Shown here in pieces: positions 17,491 through 25,891 of a stretch of DNA of 64,000 nt. The position numbers and the translations under genes were made by a program. The notes under the pieces were generated by a model. The model saw only the letters and a list, made by a program, of their open reading frames with translations. It did not search any database and was not told where the DNA came from. The stretch is from contig NZ_JAGKJJ010000002.1 in assembly GCF_020329505.1 (NCBI RefSeq), forward strand, positions 248,001 to 312,000, written 5' to 3'. The DNA is from Bradyrhizobium semiaridum. Lineage in GTDB: Bacteria > Pseudomonadota > Alphaproteobacteria > Rhizobiales > Xanthobacteraceae. Every line of letters starts with the position of its first letter. Within the stretch, counting starts at the first letter, position 1.

Positions 17491-18281
17491 TGTCATCCGC
17501 TGCCGAAGCGATCACCTATCCCGCCGTTGGCGCCGAGCTCGATATTGAGGGCGTCAGCCACGCCTTCGACATCGATGGTGCCGTTCTGCCGGTGCTCGAC
17601 AATGTCAGCCTGACGATCGCGCCCGGCGAGTTCGTCGCGCTGCTCGGCCCGTCCGGCTGCGGCAAGTCGACCCTGCTGCGGCTGGTGGCCGGGCTGGAGA
17701 AGCCGCGCACCGGCACGCTGCGCGAGGACGAGGTGCGCATCGCCGGCCCGCATCCGTCGCGCGTCGTCGTGTTCCAGGATCCGACGCTGTTTCCGTGGCG
17801 CTCGGTCTGGGACAACGTCGCGCTCGGGCTGGAGGCGCAGGGCATCCTGAAGGCGCAGCGACACCGGGTCGACGACGTCATCGAGCTGGTCGGCCTGTCC
17901 TCGTTCCGTAACGCCTATCCGCACCAGTTGTCCGGCGGCATGGCGCAGCGCGTCGCGCTGGCTCGCGCTCTGGTCAACGATCCCAAGATCCTCGTGCTCG
18001 ACGAGCCGCTCGGCAAGCTCGACTCTCTGACGCGGATCGCGATGCAGTCCGAGCTCGTCGCACTATGGCAGCGCAAGGGATTTACGACGCTGCTGGTCAC
18101 CCACGATGTCGAGGAGGCGCTGGTGCTTGCCAACCGTGTCATCGTGCTCTCCGACCGGCCGGCACGGATCAAGGCCGACATCGCCGTGGCGCGGCCCTAT
18201 CCGCGGCATCGCGGCGATCCCTATCTCGCCGACCTGCGCAAGCAGATCCTCGGCCTGCTCGGACTGGAGGCGACATGGTGA
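17484..18281 (+). CDS. ABC transporter ATPase, SsuB/TauB-type
   Basis: 265-residue single nucleotide-binding domain: Walker A GPSGCGKST (near residue 53), FQDPTLFPWRSVWDNV as the Q-loop region typical of the nitrate/sulfonate group, LSGGMAQRVALARAL signature, Walker B ILVLDEPLGKLD and a switch His in LLVTHDVEEAL. It overlaps the permease by 7 nt and the next gene by 7 nt. The long frame seen upstream of 17484 is another frame of the permease. Confidence 0.93.
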   Translation: MVVSSAAEAITYPAVGAELDIEGVSHAFDIDGAVLPVLDNVSLTIAPGEFVALLGPSGCGKSTLLRLVAGLEKPRTGTLREDEVRIAGPHPSRVVVFQDPTLFPWRSVWDNVALGLEAQGILKAQRHRVDDVIELVGLSSFRNAYPHQLSGGMAQRVALARALVNDPKILVLDEPLGKLDSLTRIAMQSELVALWQRKGFTTLLVTHDVEEALVLANRVIVLSDRPARIKADIAVARPYPRHRGDPYLADLRKQILGLLGLEATW

Positions 18282-19447
18282 CGACGCTAGCCAGGGAATT
18301 GCCGCAGGCGGGTGAGCCGGAGCATATCGTGCGCGCGTTGCAGCTCGCCGATGTCTTTGCCGCGCGGGCACAAGCGCACGATCGCAACGCCAGCTTCCCG
18401 TTCGAGAATTTCGCCGATCTGGCGCGCGAAGGATTGCTGGCCTTGACGGTGCCGACCGCGCTCGGCGGCATCGGGGCGGGTGCCCGCGAGACCGCACGCG
18501 TGCTCGGCATCATCGGCAAGGCCGATCCATCGACCGCGCTGGTGCTGTCGATGCACTACATCCAGCATCTCGTGATGGCGCGCAGCACGCGCTGGCCCGG
18601 CCACCTGGCGCGCAAGCTCGCCAAGGAGACGGTCGAGGGCGTGGCGCTGATCAATGCGCTGCGCGTCGAGCCCGAGCTCGGCTCGCCGGCGCGCGGCGGC
18701 CTGCCGGCGACCACGGTGCGGCGCACCGAGACCGGCTGGCGGCTCTCCGGCAAGAAGATCTATTCGACCGGCGCGCCGATCCTGAAATGGTACGCCGTGT
18801 GGGCCAAGACCGACGAGGCGGAGACGCGTGCCGGATTGTTTCTGGTTCCGGCAGGCTTGCCCGGAACATCCATTGTCGAGAGCTGGGATCACCTTGGCCT
18901 GCGCGCCAGCGGCAGCCATACCGTGGTGTTCGACGACGTGGTGTTCCCGCTCGACTACGAGATCGATGTCCGCAGGCCCGACGACTGGAAGGTTCCGGAT
19001 TTCACGCAAGCCACCGTGCATGCGATCTTCGTCGCCGCGATCTATGACGGCATCGCCCGCGCCGCGCGGGACTGGCTGGTCACATTCCTGCAGGAACGGG
19101 TGCCCGCCAATCTCGGCGCGCCGCTGGCGACGCTGCCGCGCATGCAGGAGGTGGTTGGCGGCATCGAGGCCTGCCTGGCCGTCAACGCACGCCTGATCGA
19201 GAGCTTTGCATCGGATTTCGATGACGGCTTCCAGCTCTCCGCGATCGAGTCTAACATCATCAAACTGACGGTGACCAACAATGCCGTCAAAGCGGTGGAG
19301 GACGCCTTGTCGCTGACCAGCAACCACGGCCTGTCGCGAACCAATCCGCTGGAGCGGCATTATCGCGACGTGCTGTGCGGCCGCGTCCATACCCCGCAAG
19401 ACGATGCCACTCGTATCTCCGCCGGACGCCTGGCGCTGGGCGTCTGA
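18275..19447 (+). CDS. Acyl-CoA dehydrogenase-like flavoprotein (SfnB/DszC group)
   Basis: 390 residues with the three-domain acyl-CoA dehydrogenase arrangement. Helical N-domain has GLLALTVPTALGGIGAG; the middle beta-domain has GWRLSGKKIYSTGAPIL and LRASGSHTVVFDDV; the C-terminal helical domain ends with NPLERHYRDVLCGRVHTPQDDATR. The last motif is characteristic of flavin-dependent monooxygenase relatives such as SfnB and DszC, which act on sulfur compounds, rather than of beta-oxidation enzymes. The start overlaps the ATPase stop. No flavin reductase gene is present in the window, so reduced flavin would have to come from elsewhere. Confidence 0.83.
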   Translation: MVTTLARELPQAGEPEHIVRALQLADVFAARAQAHDRNASFPFENFADLAREGLLALTVPTALGGIGAGARETARVLGIIGKADPSTALVLSMHYIQHLVMARSTRWPGHLARKLAKETVEGVALINALRVEPELGSPARGGLPATTVRRTETGWRLSGKKIYSTGAPILKWYAVWAKTDEAETRAGLFLVPAGLPGTSIVESWDHLGLRASGSHTVVFDDVVFPLDYEIDVRRPDDWKVPDFTQATVHAIFVAAIYDGIARAARDWLVTFLQERVPANLGAPLATLPRMQEVVGGIEACLAVNARLIESFASDFDDGFQLSAIESNIIKLTVTNNAVKAVEDALSLTSNHGLSRTNPLERHYRDVLCGRVHTPQDDATRISAGRLALGV

Positions 19448-19480
19448 AATAACAGCCAACAACGAACGGAGTTTCCTGCC

Positions 19481-20575
19481 ATGTCGGTCGAGTTCATCGG
19501 CTTCATCACCAACAACAACGCCTCGGAGACCATCGTCCGCTCCGGCCCGGTGCTCGATCCGCCCTATATCGAGACGGTCGCCAAGGCGCACGAACTCGCC
19601 GGCTTCGACCGCGCGCTGCTCGCGTTCCATTCGACCACGCCGGATGCATTGCAGGTCGCGCAGCACGTGCTCACCATCACCAAGACGCTGAAGGTGATGA
19701 TCGCGCAGCGCCCGGGCTTCACCGCGCCGACGCTGCTGGCGCGCCAGCTGGCGACGCTCGACCAGTTCTATGGCGGCCGCGTCTCGCTGCACGTCATCAC
19801 CGGCGGCAATGCCATCGAGCTGCGCCAGGACGGCAACACGCTCGACGACAAGGACGAGCGCTACGCCCGCACCGACGAATTCCTCGACATCGTGCGGCTA
19901 GAATGGACCAGCGAAAAGCCGTTCAACTACAGCGGCAAGTACTACAACGTCGAGAATGGCTTTTCGCAGGTGAAGCCGCTGCAGAAGGGCGGCATCTACA
20001 CCTTCGTCGGCGGCGGCTCGGACGCCGCGGTCGAGGTCGCCGGCAAGCACGCCGACACCTTCGCGCTGTGGGGCGAATCCTACGCCCAGGTGCGCGACGT
20101 CACCGCGCGGGTGCGCGCCGCTGCCGCAAAACACGGCCGGCCGTCACCGCGCTTCAGCCTGTCGGTGCGGCCGATCCTCGCCGACACCGAGGAGAAGGCG
20201 TGGAAGAAGGCGGAACATATCCTCGAGCGCGCCACCGCGTTGCAGGATCAGACCGGCTATCGCCGGCCCAACCACGCCACCGACGGCGCCAAGCGGCTGC
20301 TCGCGCTCGCCGACCAGGGCACGCGGATCGACAAGCGGCTGTGGACCGAGGTCGCCAAGCTGACCGGCGCCAACAGCAACACCACCGCGCTGGTCGGCAC
20401 GCCCGAGCAGCTCGCCGAGGTGTTCGGCGATTACTATGATCTCGGCATCAACCATTTCCTGATCCGCGGCTTCGATCCGCTGGTCGATGCGATCGACTAT
20501 GGCCGCGAGCTGATCCCGCTGACGCGCCGGCTGATCGCGGCGCGCGACGAGCAGCGCGGGATTGCCGCCGAATGA
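19481..20575 (+). CDS. LLM-class flavin-dependent alkanesulfonate monooxygenase-like enzyme
   Basis: 364 residues of the bacterial luciferase-like (SsuD) family, expected to use FMNH2 and O2 to split the C-S bond of a sulfonate, releasing sulfite and an aldehyde. Family features: FDRALLAFHSTTPDALQVAQHVL, an FMN-binding strand region around LKVMIAQRPGFTAPTLLARQLATLD, GRVSLHVITGGN, and VGTPEQLAEVFGDYYDLG near the C-terminus. It sits 33 bp after the SfnB-like gene and overlaps the next binding protein by ATGA. Whether the substrate is an alkanesulfonate, a sulfone or another compound cannot be told. Confidence 0.88.
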   Translation: MSVEFIGFITNNNASETIVRSGPVLDPPYIETVAKAHELAGFDRALLAFHSTTPDALQVAQHVLTITKTLKVMIAQRPGFTAPTLLARQLATLDQFYGGRVSLHVITGGNAIELRQDGNTLDDKDERYARTDEFLDIVRLEWTSEKPFNYSGKYYNVENGFSQVKPLQKGGIYTFVGGGSDAAVEVAGKHADTFALWGESYAQVRDVTARVRAAAAKHGRPSPRFSLSVRPILADTEEKAWKKAEHILERATALQDQTGYRRPNHATDGAKRLLALADQGTRIDKRLWTEVAKLTGANSNTTALVGTPEQLAEVFGDYYDLGINHFLIRGFDPLVDAIDYGRELIPLTRRLIAARDEQRGIAAE

Positions 20576-21510
20576 TCCGTCTCATCGTCGCGGCGGCGCT
20601 GGCGCTCGCCGGTATCAATGGCGCTGCCGCGCAGGCGCTGCGCGTCGGCGACCAGAAGGGCAATTCGCAGGCGGTGATGGAAGCGGCCGGCGTGCTCAAG
20701 GACGTTCCCTACAAGATCGAATGGAAGGAGTTCGCCGCGGCGGCGCCGCTGCTGGAAGCCTTGGGGGCGGGCGCGATCGACACCGGCCTCGTCGGCGATG
20801 CGCCGTTCACCTTCGCGGCCGCCGCCAACGTGCCGGTGAAGGCGATCGCGGCCGTGCGGCAGTCGCGGCAAGGCCTTGCGATCCTCGTGCCGGAGACTTC
20901 CGCGATCAGGAGCTTTGACGATCTGCGCGGCAAGAAGATCGCGACCGGCCGCGGCTCGATCGGGCATCAGCTGATTCTGGCGGCGCTGGAGGCGCGCGGC
21001 TGGCAGGCCGGCGACGTGCAGATCGTGTTCCTGGCGCCGTCGGATGCCAAGGTCGCCTACACGCAGGGCTCGGTCGATGCCTGGTCGACCTGGGAGCCCT
21101 ATGTCAGCCAGGAGGAGGTGCTGTTCAAGTCGCGCCTCGTCGTCACGGCCGACGGCCTCACGCCCGGCCTCGGCTTCCAGGTGGCGACGCCGGACGCGAT
21201 CAAGAGCAAGCGCGCCGAGCTCGAAGACTTCGTGCGCCGACTCGCTGCCGCGCGCGCCTGGTCGCAGAACAATGTCGACAGCTATGCGGCGACCTGGGGC
21301 AGACTGATGAACATCCCGCCGGCGGTGCCGCTGAACTGGCTGACGCGCGCAAGGATCCGTATCGCGCCGATCGACGACAGCGTGGTCGCCGACGAGCAGA
21401 AGACCATCGACCTCTACGACCGCTGGGGGCTGATCCGGCAGAAGGTGAACGCGGCGGATATTGTCGACCGGTCGTTCGGCGCGGCCGTGGAGAAGGGCGC
21501 GGGGCTTTAA
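20572..21510 (+). CDS. Sulfonate-type ABC solute-binding protein (SsuA-like, copy 3)
   Basis: 312 residues with a short signal peptide (MIRLIVAAALALAGINGAAAQA, cut after about residue 20). The mature part opens LRVGDQKGNSQAVMEAAG and contains VPYKIEWKEFAAAAPLLEALGAGAIDTGLVGD, the same framework as the protein at 13943-14929. Last gene of the operon, coupled by ATGA to the monooxygenase. A second, differently specific binding protein in the same operon as the one at 15402 suggests one permease with several receptors. Confidence 0.9.
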   Translation: MIRLIVAAALALAGINGAAAQALRVGDQKGNSQAVMEAAGVLKDVPYKIEWKEFAAAAPLLEALGAGAIDTGLVGDAPFTFAAAANVPVKAIAAVRQSRQGLAILVPETSAIRSFDDLRGKKIATGRGSIGHQLILAALEARGWQAGDVQIVFLAPSDAKVAYTQGSVDAWSTWEPYVSQEEVLFKSRLVVTADGLTPGLGFQVATPDAIKSKRAELEDFVRRLAAARAWSQNNVDSYAATWGRLMNIPPAVPLNWLTRARIRIAPIDDSVVADEQKTIDLYDRWGLIRQKVNAADIVDRSFGAAVEKGAGL

Positions 21511-21544
21511 ACGCGAAGGCCCAGGCGGCACCAAACATCAGCAT

Positions 21545-21660
21545 CGTCCTGGCGAAAGCCAGGACCCATTACCCCAATCGCGCGCTGTTGGGCGACGCTG
21601 CGGCCGCATCCTGCTCGTCATCAGGTTCGGTGGTGATGGGTCCTAGCTTTCGCCAGGACG
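21545..21660. repeat. Intergenic inverted repeat, family B copy 1
   Basis: CGTCCTGGCGAAAGCCAGGA at the left end and its near reverse complement (TCCTAGCTTTCGCCAGGACG) at the right end bracket a variable centre; inside, ACCCATTACC and GGTGGTGATGGGT also pair. With short flanks it fills most of the 336 bp gap before the next gene, in which I see nothing else apart from that gene's ribosome site. Confidence 0.85.
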
Positions 21661-21846
21661 ACGGTGAGCGCTAACGAAGCCGTGATCTCCCAAAACATCC
21701 GTTCGGCCTGTGAGTGCAGCCCGGCAAGGATTTTCTCCGTTCCGCACCCGCCAAAACCGCAACGTTGCTATTTTCGCCGCGGCCTTGCCGCCCCTTCGCC
21801 CGCTGCCAAGATCAAACAGACGAACAATCGAGTCCGGGAGATCACC

Positions 21847-22692
21847 ATGGGCCTTCAAGAAACTCGCATCGAGTCGTTGCCGTTTGTTACCGCCGAACTC
21901 AACTACCTCGCGCCGACACCAGGCAAGCCCCGCACCTACGCGTTCGATCCGCCGCCCGGCGAACCCAAATCCACCGCACTGCCAGAGCCGCATAACGTTC
22001 CGATCTTCGATGGCCGCCTGATCGCCGACAGTTTTTCGCTCGATCGCGAAGGCTTTGCCCTCGTCAAGCATCCGACCTTCGTCAAGGACTTCTACGACGA
22101 CAATGAAGTCCGCAAGGTCTATTACCCCGCGGTCGAAGCCTTCCTGAAGGCGACGCTGAATGCCGACCGTGTCCTGATCTTCGATCACACCGTGCGCAAG
22201 CGCGTCGATGGCGCCGCCGACATCAGAGGCGCCGGCCCCCGGCAGCCGGCGACCCGCGTCCATGTCGACCAGACCGACGTCTCCGGCCGCAACCGCGTGT
22301 TCGAGCATCTGCCCGATGAGGCCGAGGAACTGGTGAAGGGCCGCGTCCAGGTGATCAATCTGTGGCGGCCGATCCGCGGACCCCTGCGCGATTCACCGCT
22401 GGCGATGGCCGACGGCACGACCATTGCGCCGGAGGATCTGGTCGCCTCCGACCTGATCTATCCGAACCGCAGCGGCGAGACCTATTCGGTGAAGTACAAT
22501 CCGAATCATCGCTGGTTCTACATCCCCGAGATGACGCCGGACGAGGCGATCCTCTTGAAGTGCTACGACTCGGCGACCGACGGCCGCACGCGCTTCGGGC
22601 CGCACACCGCGTTCGTCGATCCGACCACGCCGGCCGATGCCCCGCCGCGCGAGAGCATCGAGCTGCGTACGCTGGTGTTTCATAAGCAGTAG
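21847..22692 (+). CDS. CmcJ/NvfI-family oxidoreductase-like protein
   Basis: 281 residues, resembling the CmcJ/NvfI family (often annotated as methyltransferase, elsewhere as 2-oxoglutarate/iron oxygenase-like). Visible family-type features are VLIFDHTVRKR, a RVHVDQTD motif whose His and Asp could hold iron, QVINLWRPIRGP, and a late FGPHTAFVDPTTP containing another His. An upstream extension of the frame is mostly family B repeat; the ATG at 21847 follows CCGGGAGATCACC. It stands alone between two repeats. Substrate unknown; the family label itself is moderate confidence. Confidence 0.7.
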   Translation: MGLQETRIESLPFVTAELNYLAPTPGKPRTYAFDPPPGEPKSTALPEPHNVPIFDGRLIADSFSLDREGFALVKHPTFVKDFYDDNEVRKVYYPAVEAFLKATLNADRVLIFDHTVRKRVDGAADIRGAGPRQPATRVHVDQTDVSGRNRVFEHLPDEAEELVKGRVQVINLWRPIRGPLRDSPLAMADGTTIAPEDLVASDLIYPNRSGETYSVKYNPNHRWFYIPEMTPDEAILLKCYDSATDGRTRFGPHTAFVDPTTPADAPPRESIELRTLVFHKQ

Positions 22693-22695
22693 CGT

Positions 22696-22848
22696 CACCT
22701 CGTCCCGCGGGTCGAGACGAGCGAAGCTCGCTCTTCGGTCGCCGCAAAGCGGCGGGTGAGGGAGCTTCCGCGCGTCCGACTGTGACCATTTTTGCTGAGA
22801 CAGCCCCTCACCCCAGCCCTCTCCCCCGCAAGAGCGGGGAGAGGGAGC
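22696..22848. repeat. Intergenic inverted repeat, family A copy 5
   Basis: A diverged copy. Left end CACCTCGTCCCGCGGGTCGAGA, inner hairpin CGAGCGAAGCTCG and GCCGCAAAGCGGC, right end CCTCTCCCCCGCAAGAGCGG then GGAGAGGGAG. Confidence 0.75.
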
Positions 22849-22934
22849 TAAGCGGTTGGCACTGTCGGCCCAATAGTGTTACGCCGTCCCCAAGACGCTC
22901 TGAGAACAAGACGTTCGGGGGGAGAAGGCGATTC

Positions 22935-24194
22935 ATGGACGGCGTGGTGACGACGGAAGAGGCGGGGATCGGTTTCCGCGCCCTGGTTCTTGCTCTTCTG
23001 GCATTGGCCTGCGGCCACATGCTGTCGACGCTGCTGCGAACCATTCCCGCGATCAGCCTCGATCTGATGGCGTCCGATTTCGGCACCTCGCCGCAGGCGC
23101 TGGCGAGCCTCACCTCGGTCTATCATTTTGCCTTTGCCGCCTCGCAGGTGCCGGTTGGTGCCGCGATGGATCGTTTCGGTGTGCGGCCGGTGGCGCTGAG
23201 CCTGCTCGCCGGAACCGTGGTCGGAACGCTGGTCTCGGCGATTGCCACCGGCCCCGCCAGCTTCGTGCTCGGGCAGCTGATGCTCGGCATCGCCACCTCG
23301 GGCATGCTGATGTGCCCGATGACGCTGGCGGCCAAGCAGATGTCGGCGGCGAAATTCGGCTTGTGGTCCGGCCTCATCCTGTCGATCGGCAATATCGGCA
23401 TGCTGCTCTCGGCGAGCCCGCTCGCCTTCGTGGTCGATCAGTTCGGCTGGCGTGCCGGCTTCTGGGTCTCGGCCGGCTTCGGCGTCGCGGTGCTCATCGC
23501 GGTGTTCGCGCTGGTGCCGCGGCAGCCGGCTGCGCATGCCGACGATTCCTCGCCCCTGCACCAGATGGCCGAGGTGCTGCGGCTCGGCCTGTCGCGCAGT
23601 TTGCGCGGCCTGATCGCGCTGTCGCTGGTCTCGCTCGGCGCCTCGCTGGCACTGCGCGGCCTGTGGGGCGGGCCGTGGCTGATGGACGTCAAGGCGCTGA
23701 GCCGGATCGAGGCCGGCAATGTGCTCGGCCTGTTCACGCTGGCGATGATCGTCGGCCCGATCTGCATCGGTGCGTTCGATCGCAAGTTCGGCCACCGCCG
23801 CACCATGGTGGCGGTCTGTCACGCCATCGCCGCGCTGCTGCTCGCACTGCTGGCGGCGGGCGCGCCGCATTTTCCGGTCTCCAACCTGTTCGGCGTCGAC
23901 GTGATGCCCTCGCGATATGACCTCGTGCTGCTGGTCCTGATCGGGCTTGCGACCTCGGCGCAGCCGCTGATCTTCGGCATGACGCGGCAGTTGGTCGACG
24001 CCCAGAACACCGGCAAGGCGCTGTCGGCGGTCAACCTCGCTTTCTTCCTCGGCGCCGCGCTGATGCAGTCGGTCACCGCCGGCGTCGCCGCATTGTTCGG
24101 TCTGCCCGCAGTGCTGCTCTACATGGCTGGCGCGCTGGTGATCGGGGTCATGCTGTTTTGGGCCTATACCTCGACGGCGACGGCGATAAGATAG
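22935..24194 (+). CDS. MFS transporter
   Basis: 419-residue major facilitator with about twelve hydrophobic segments. A basic loop-2/3 motif is visible as GAAMDRFGVRPVALSLLAG (family motif A) and again in the second half as GAFDRKFGHRRTMVAVC. GGGGAGAAGGCGATTC precedes ATG 22935. The stop is 29 bp before the hydantoinase-like gene, so the two are probably co-transcribed and the carrier may move the hydantoinase substrate or product. Direction and substrate are not readable. Confidence 0.88.
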   Translation: MDGVVTTEEAGIGFRALVLALLALACGHMLSTLLRTIPAISLDLMASDFGTSPQALASLTSVYHFAFAASQVPVGAAMDRFGVRPVALSLLAGTVVGTLVSAIATGPASFVLGQLMLGIATSGMLMCPMTLAAKQMSAAKFGLWSGLILSIGNIGMLLSASPLAFVVDQFGWRAGFWVSAGFGVAVLIAVFALVPRQPAAHADDSSPLHQMAEVLRLGLSRSLRGLIALSLVSLGASLALRGLWGGPWLMDVKALSRIEAGNVLGLFTLAMIVGPICIGAFDRKFGHRRTMVAVCHAIAALLLALLAAGAPHFPVSNLFGVDVMPSRYDLVLLVLIGLATSAQPLIFGMTRQLVDAQNTGKALSAVNLAFFLGAALMQSVTAGVAALFGLPAVLLYMAGALVIGVMLFWAYTSTATAIR

Positions 24195-24223
24195 CGGTCT
24201 CGTTCCACCGCCTCGGAAATCAC

Positions 24224-25885
24224 GTGTCCACGCCTGCCAAGATCGATCCGATCACCCGCTCCGTCGTCCAGCACCGCCTGTCCTCGATCGTGAGGGAGAT
24301 GGGTGAAGCCATGCTGCGCACCTCCTATTCGCAGATCCTCAATTCCAGCCGCGATTTCTCGCTGGCGATCTGCGACACGCGCGGCCGGCTGATCGCGCAG
24401 GCCGACCACATCCCGGTGCATGTCGGCGCGCTGCCTTGGGCGACGCTCGCGGTCGAGGAGCGCTTCAAGGACGTCGCGCCCGGCGACGTCATCCTGCTCA
24501 ACGATCCCTATCAGGGCGGCGGCAGCCATCTGCCCGACGTGACAGCCTTCGTGCCGGTGTTCGATGGCGGCAAGCGGCTGCTCTGGACCATCGTGCGCGC
24601 GCATCAGAGCGACATCGGCGGCGCCACCCACGGCGCCTACAATCCGGGCGCGACCGAGATCTATCAGGAAGGCATCCGCATTCCGCCCATAAAACTCTAC
24701 GAGGCCGGCAAGCCGCGCGAGGACCTACTCGACCTGCTGGCTTTGAACATCCGCAATCCCCGCGAATTCCGTGGCGACCTCGCGGCGATGCTGGGCGCCG
24801 CGCATCTCGGCGAGCGCCGCGTGTCAAAGCTGTTCAGCGAGTTCGGCGCCGACATCGTCGAAGCCGCGATCGAGGCGATCCTCGATGCCACCGAGCAGCA
24901 GACCCGCGCCGTGGTATCGACCTGGAAGGACGGCGTGTTCTATGGCGAGGCGCTGCTCGACGATGACGGCCACGGCCGCACCGACATCAAGATCGCGGCC
25001 AAAGTCACGAAAAAGGGCAGCGACATCGAGGTCGATCTCACCGGCTCCGATCCGCAGTCGACCAGCTTCGTCAACTCGTCGCATGCCAACATGCAGGCCG
25101 CGGTGGCGATGGCCTTTGCCTATCTGATCGACGCCGACATCCCGAAGAACACCGGCGCGCTGCGGCCGCTGAAGGTGATCGCAAAGCAGGGCACCATCGT
25201 CTGGGCCGATCCCGGCCGGCCGGTGACGCTCTGCACCAGTCATCCCTCGAACGAGATCGTCGAGGCGATCATCAAGGCGATGTCGGCGTCCTGCCCGGAC
25301 TGCGTGATGGGCGGCTGGGGCCGCCGGTTCCGGATCGCGATCCAGGGCGAGGACCCGCGCAACGGGCGCAACTTCATCTGGCACATGTTCCAGGCGCGGC
25401 CGGGCGGCGGCGCCTCGATCGGCGGCGACGGCTATTCGTCGATCGGCGAGTGGCACACCGTCGGCGGCCTGAAGTTCGGCAGCATCGAGGTTGCCGAGGT
25501 ACGCTTCCCCCTGCATTTCCGTCAGCACGAATTCCGCCCGGATTCCGGCGGCGACGGCCAGCACCGCGGCGGGCTCGGCGTTTCCCTTGACATGGTGCTG
25601 GAGACGGCAAAGCCGGCCAAGGGCAACACCGCCGGCGACGGCGCGCGCCACGGCCCGTGCGGCATGCTCGGCGGCAAGGACGGCAAGCCGCACCGCTATC
25701 GCCTGCTGTCCGAAGGACGCGAGCCGCGCGTGCTGAAGACCAAGGAAGTCGGCATCGAGCTGCGTCCCGGCGACTGCCTCGAGGTGCGCTCCTCCGGCGG
25801 CGGCGGCTGGGGCCCGCCGGGCAAGCGAACGGCGGAGGCGCGGGCGCGCGACGTTGCGCAAGGTCTGGTTTCGAAAGCGGTGTAG
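24224..25885 (+). CDS. Hydantoinase B/oxoprolinase family protein
   Basis: 553 residues, B subunit of the ATP-dependent cyclic amidase family (N-methylhydantoinase, 5-oxoprolinase, acetone/acetophenone carboxylase relatives). Family motifs: MGEAMLRTSYSQILNSSRDFS near the start, the highly conserved NDPYQGGGSHLPDVT, HGAYNPGATEIYQEGIR, and GGDGYSSIGEWHTVGG. The start is a GTG at 24224 with GGA eight bases upstream; the family-type sequence begins six residues later. It is followed after 6 bp by the A subunit. Here B precedes A; both orders occur in the family. Confidence 0.9.
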   Translation: MSTPAKIDPITRSVVQHRLSSIVREMGEAMLRTSYSQILNSSRDFSLAICDTRGRLIAQADHIPVHVGALPWATLAVEERFKDVAPGDVILLNDPYQGGGSHLPDVTAFVPVFDGGKRLLWTIVRAHQSDIGGATHGAYNPGATEIYQEGIRIPPIKLYEAGKPREDLLDLLALNIRNPREFRGDLAAMLGAAHLGERRVSKLFSEFGADIVEAAIEAILDATEQQTRAVVSTWKDGVFYGEALLDDDGHGRTDIKIAAKVTKKGSDIEVDLTGSDPQSTSFVNSSHANMQAAVAMAFAYLIDADIPKNTGALRPLKVIAKQGTIVWADPGRPVTLCTSHPSNEIVEAIIKAMSASCPDCVMGGWGRRFRIAIQGEDPRNGRNFIWHMFQARPGGGASIGGDGYSSIGEWHTVGGLKFGSIEVAEVRFPLHFRQHEFRPDSGGDGQHRGGLGVSLDMVLETAKPAKGNTAGDGARHGPCGMLGGKDGKPHRYRLLSEGREPRVLKTKEVGIELRPGDCLEVRSSGGGGWGPPGKRTAEARARDVAQGLVSKAV

Positions 25886-25891
25886 GCATCG

